A DNA stretch of 64,000 nt from Flavobacteriaceae bacterium. Lineage in GTDB: Bacteria > Bacteroidota > Bacteroidia > Flavobacteriales > Flavobacteriaceae. The stretch spans positions 53,813 to 117,812 of the forward strand of contig JAQWJV010000033.1 of NCBI GenBank assembly GCA_029248185.1, written 5' to 3'. The notes beneath the pieces were generated by a model. The model saw only the letters and a program-made list of their open reading frames with translations. It had not been told where the DNA came from and did not search any database. Positions 61,705 through 64,000 of the stretch are shown here, one piece after another. Position 1 is the stretch's first letter, and each line of letters opens with the position of its first letter. Position numbers and translations under genes: made by a program.

Positions 61705-62574
61705 ATGGGATATCACATAGTAAACATAAAAAAAAATGAGATTGAGCATAAGTATGTTGAAAAAATGCTAGAAATTGCCTATTTAAATAATATTTCTGAC
61801 GATACAATAATTTATCAAGGCGAAAAGCAATGGAATCCAGTACGTGTAGGCAATGAATCTCGTTACAGAAATTACTCAAAAGATTGGTTTCGAGCGGGAA
61901 TAAAAGCACAAGAATTGTTCAAGAAACAGGCCAAGAAAGAAAATTTAGTACTTGAAGAGCTTTTTCAAGATGAAAGTAGCTTTCAACAATATTTAATAAC
62001 AGAGAAGTATATCGCAATTAAGCGTGGGGATTTTTTAGTGCGAAACTATGGAAATATCGAAATTGATGTAAAGTGCAGAGGATTTTATAAAGATAATCAG
62101 AAAAATATAGTTTTCAACTTTAAGTGTGAGGATGTCCAAAGACATTTAAATATGCAAACCCTTACTAAAACACCTATTGTTATCGCTGTTTACAAAAGAA
62201 GTGGAGATAGAGTAATTGAAGAAACTCCACATTTTTTTTCAATAAGTGGGACAGATTTTTCTGAGTTTCATAAAGTATATGTAAAAACTGAGAATACAGG
62301 GTATTGTTATCAAATTCTTCTAAACAAAACAGAGCAAAATTTTGATTTTATTAAAAAGAACCATAAGCTATATAAATCATATTTGGTTGAAGAGATTAGA
62401 AAAAAACATAGGAATGCATATAAAAAGTGGACAAAAGAAGAAGATAATAATTTAGAACTTCATTTTTGTGAAAAGAAACCTATTGATGAACTTTGCTCAA
62501 TATTTGGGAGAAACAAGGGAGCTATCAAATCGAGAATTGAAAAATTGGAATTAAAACTAAAATACGGTAGGTGA
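61705..62574 (+). CDS. Putative PD-(D/E)XK-type nuclease with C-terminal Myb/SANT-like HTH
   Basis: IKRGDFLVRNYGNIEIDVKCRGFY (D...ExDxK) and C-terminal KKWTKEEDNNLELHFCEKKPIDELCSIFGRNKGAIKSRIEKLELK. Confidence 0.6.
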   Translation: MGYHIVNIKKNEIEHKYVEKMLEIAYLNNISDDTIIYQGEKQWNPVRVGNESRYRNYSKDWFRAGIKAQELFKKQAKKENLVLEELFQDESSFQQYLITEKYIAIKRGDFLVRNYGNIEIDVKCRGFYKDNQKNIVFNFKCEDVQRHLNMQTLTKTPIVIAVYKRSGDRVIEETPHFFSISGTDFSEFHKVYVKTENTGYCYQILLNKTEQNFDFIKKNHKLYKSYLVEEIRKKHRNAYKKWTKEEDNNLELHFCEKKPIDELCSIFGRNKGAIKSRIEKLELKLKYGR

Positions 62575-62595
62575 CAGTGTGCATAGTGCATACCC
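62570..62595. repeat. Cassette-boundary-like left half-site
   Basis: GGTGACAGTGTGCATAGTGCATACCC aligns with GGCTAACAATGTATATAAGCCATACCC at 63971 with one gap. Confidence 0.45.
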
Positions 62596-62708
62596 TAGGG
62601 ATAAATACCATATACTGGTCCCTTAGCTTTTATTCTAAAGAGCTAATAACCCCTCTAAATTCTTTGTTTAACTTCTCATTTAGTTATATTTAAAAACAAA
62701 AGAAAATA

Positions 62709-63965
62709 ATGAACTATTATATCTACTTATTTTTTCTTATCGGATCGCTTTTAAGGGTAAATCATCAGGCAATTGCACAAACAACTGAATCCGAAACAGA
62801 ACCGTTTCAAAATCGAATAGTGGATTCCCTATTCTCTAAAACTTTAAATGAAAGCCATGATTTTTGGGTAAGATTACCCGAAAATTTTCAGCCAGATAAT
62901 GATGAAAAATATGCCGTGATTTATCTAATGGATGGATTTTCACTAGAAAGTACTTTGGAGGCTGTTTATGGAAATTATTGGGGGCATTACCTCCCACATA
63001 TGATACTTGTTGGAATTTCTAATCGCAGCAACCGAATAAGAGATTTAACTACTTCACAGATAAAAATGAGACGCGGTAGTGCAATGAACGACGAAACGGG
63101 AGGTGCGGAAGCTTTTACTATATTTATGGAGAAGGAACTCATTCCATATATTGATAGTAAGTATCCAACCCTGCCCTATCGGACCTTAATTGGGCATTCT
63201 TATGCCGGTTTGTTTACTATAAATATGTTGGTAAATCATAAACACCTCTTTCAAAACTATATCGCCATAGATCCAAGTTTGTATTGGGACGACCAAAAAT
63301 TATTGAAGGAGGCAAAAGAAAAGCTGAGTACACAAAGTTATGACGACAAATCCCTTTATGTGTCTTTAGCAGCAGAGCAGCTTCATATGTGGAATGAAGA
63401 AATAACCCTGGAGAATATTATGGATGACTCTACAGAATTTACTTTGTTTGCACGTTCAATCATTGAGTTTTCAAATTATACTAAATCTCAAAAACAAAAT
63501 GGATTACATTTTTCATGGAAGGTTTACAATGAAGATTTACATGGTACAGTTCCGTTACCCTCAATAAGAGATGGGCTAATATTTCTTTTTGAATGGTATC
63601 AGTTTAAATCTCCACAAAAATATAATAATCCAGAAACCCCTTTAGAAGGATTGATTTCGCTATTGAAGGAGCAGGAACAAATCTATACCGAACATTTTGG
63701 TGTTCCCACTGCACCAATGATAGATGAAATGTTAAATGGCTATGGCTACATGAATATGGAAATGGGACAACCTAAGAAGGCGTTCATATTTTTTGAAATG
63801 AATATTAAGTATAATCCAACAAGTGCAAATGCTTATGATTCGATGGCTGAGTATTATGAATCTCAAAACGACAAAGAGAATGCTTTAAAATACTTAAACA
63901 AGGCCTACGAAATTAGTGGTGACGATTACTATAAAGAAAGAATTGAAGCTCTAAATAAAAAATAA
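62709..63965 (+). CDS. Secreted alpha/beta-hydrolase (esterase/Fes-like) with C-terminal TPR-like repeat
   Basis: Signal peptide; YAVIYLMDGFSLESTLEAVYGNYWGHYLPHMILVGISNRSNRIRDLTTSQ; LIGHSYAGLFTINMLV (GxSxG); C-terminal ANAYDSMAEYYESQNDKENALKYLNKAYEIS. Confidence 0.85.
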   Translation: MNYYIYLFFLIGSLLRVNHQAIAQTTESETEPFQNRIVDSLFSKTLNESHDFWVRLPENFQPDNDEKYAVIYLMDGFSLESTLEAVYGNYWGHYLPHMILVGISNRSNRIRDLTTSQIKMRRGSAMNDETGGAEAFTIFMEKELIPYIDSKYPTLPYRTLIGHSYAGLFTINMLVNHKHLFQNYIAIDPSLYWDDQKLLKEAKEKLSTQSYDDKSLYVSLAAEQLHMWNEEITLENIMDDSTEFTLFARSIIEFSNYTKSQKQNGLHFSWKVYNEDLHGTVPLPSIRDGLIFLFEWYQFKSPQKYNNPETPLEGLISLLKEQEQIYTEHFGVPTAPMIDEMLNGYGYMNMEMGQPKKAFIFFEMNIKYNPTSANAYDSMAEYYESQNDKENALKYLNKAYEISGDDYYKERIEALNKK

Positions 63966-64000
63966 CGAAAGGCTAACAATGTATATAAGCCATACCCTTC
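63966..64000. repeat. Cassette-boundary-like left half-site, truncated by window end
   Basis: CGAAAGGCTAACAATGTATATAAGCCATACCCTTC immediately after the esterase stop. Confidence 0.5.

Overview
This 64 kb window looks like chromosomal DNA from a Bacteroidetes (Flavobacteriia-like) bacterium. Support comes from the low GC content, TAnnTTTG -7 promoter motifs, fused HME-RND/TolC and fused E1 alpha/beta genes, and gliding-clade style hypothetical proteins. About 0-60 kb is mostly dense housekeeping or metabolic DNA: mutS2-like, mscL, aroC, glmM, holA, pcrA/uvrD, recG, pheT, ABC-F, transaldolase, and a 4.5S/SRP RNA on the minus strand at ~58.57-58.66 kb. Four observations stand out. (1) A lysine/2-aminoadipate to D-2-hydroxyglutarate catabolic neighbourhood spans 10.1-18.5 kb and is preceded by two TTGTTATA-type palindromes spaced exactly 30 bp. 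(2) An accessory segment at ~60.5-64 kb contains unrelated single genes separated by imperfect inverted-repeat boundaries (GCTAACAATGTATATA... / ...TATACACTAGTTAGC-like), resembling integron gene cassettes but with a non-canonical core. (3) One of those cassette-like genes encodes a putative PD-(D/E)XK-type nuclease with a C-terminal Myb/SANT-like HTH. (4) Otherwise intact genes carry an unusual set of isolated lesions: four in-frame stop codons in three genes (two in the uvrA ABC signature region, one each in a small membrane protein and a GNAT acetyltransferase), plus one probable frameshift in a TetR regulator. All calls come from reading the sequence and the supplied ORF translations; no database search was run.
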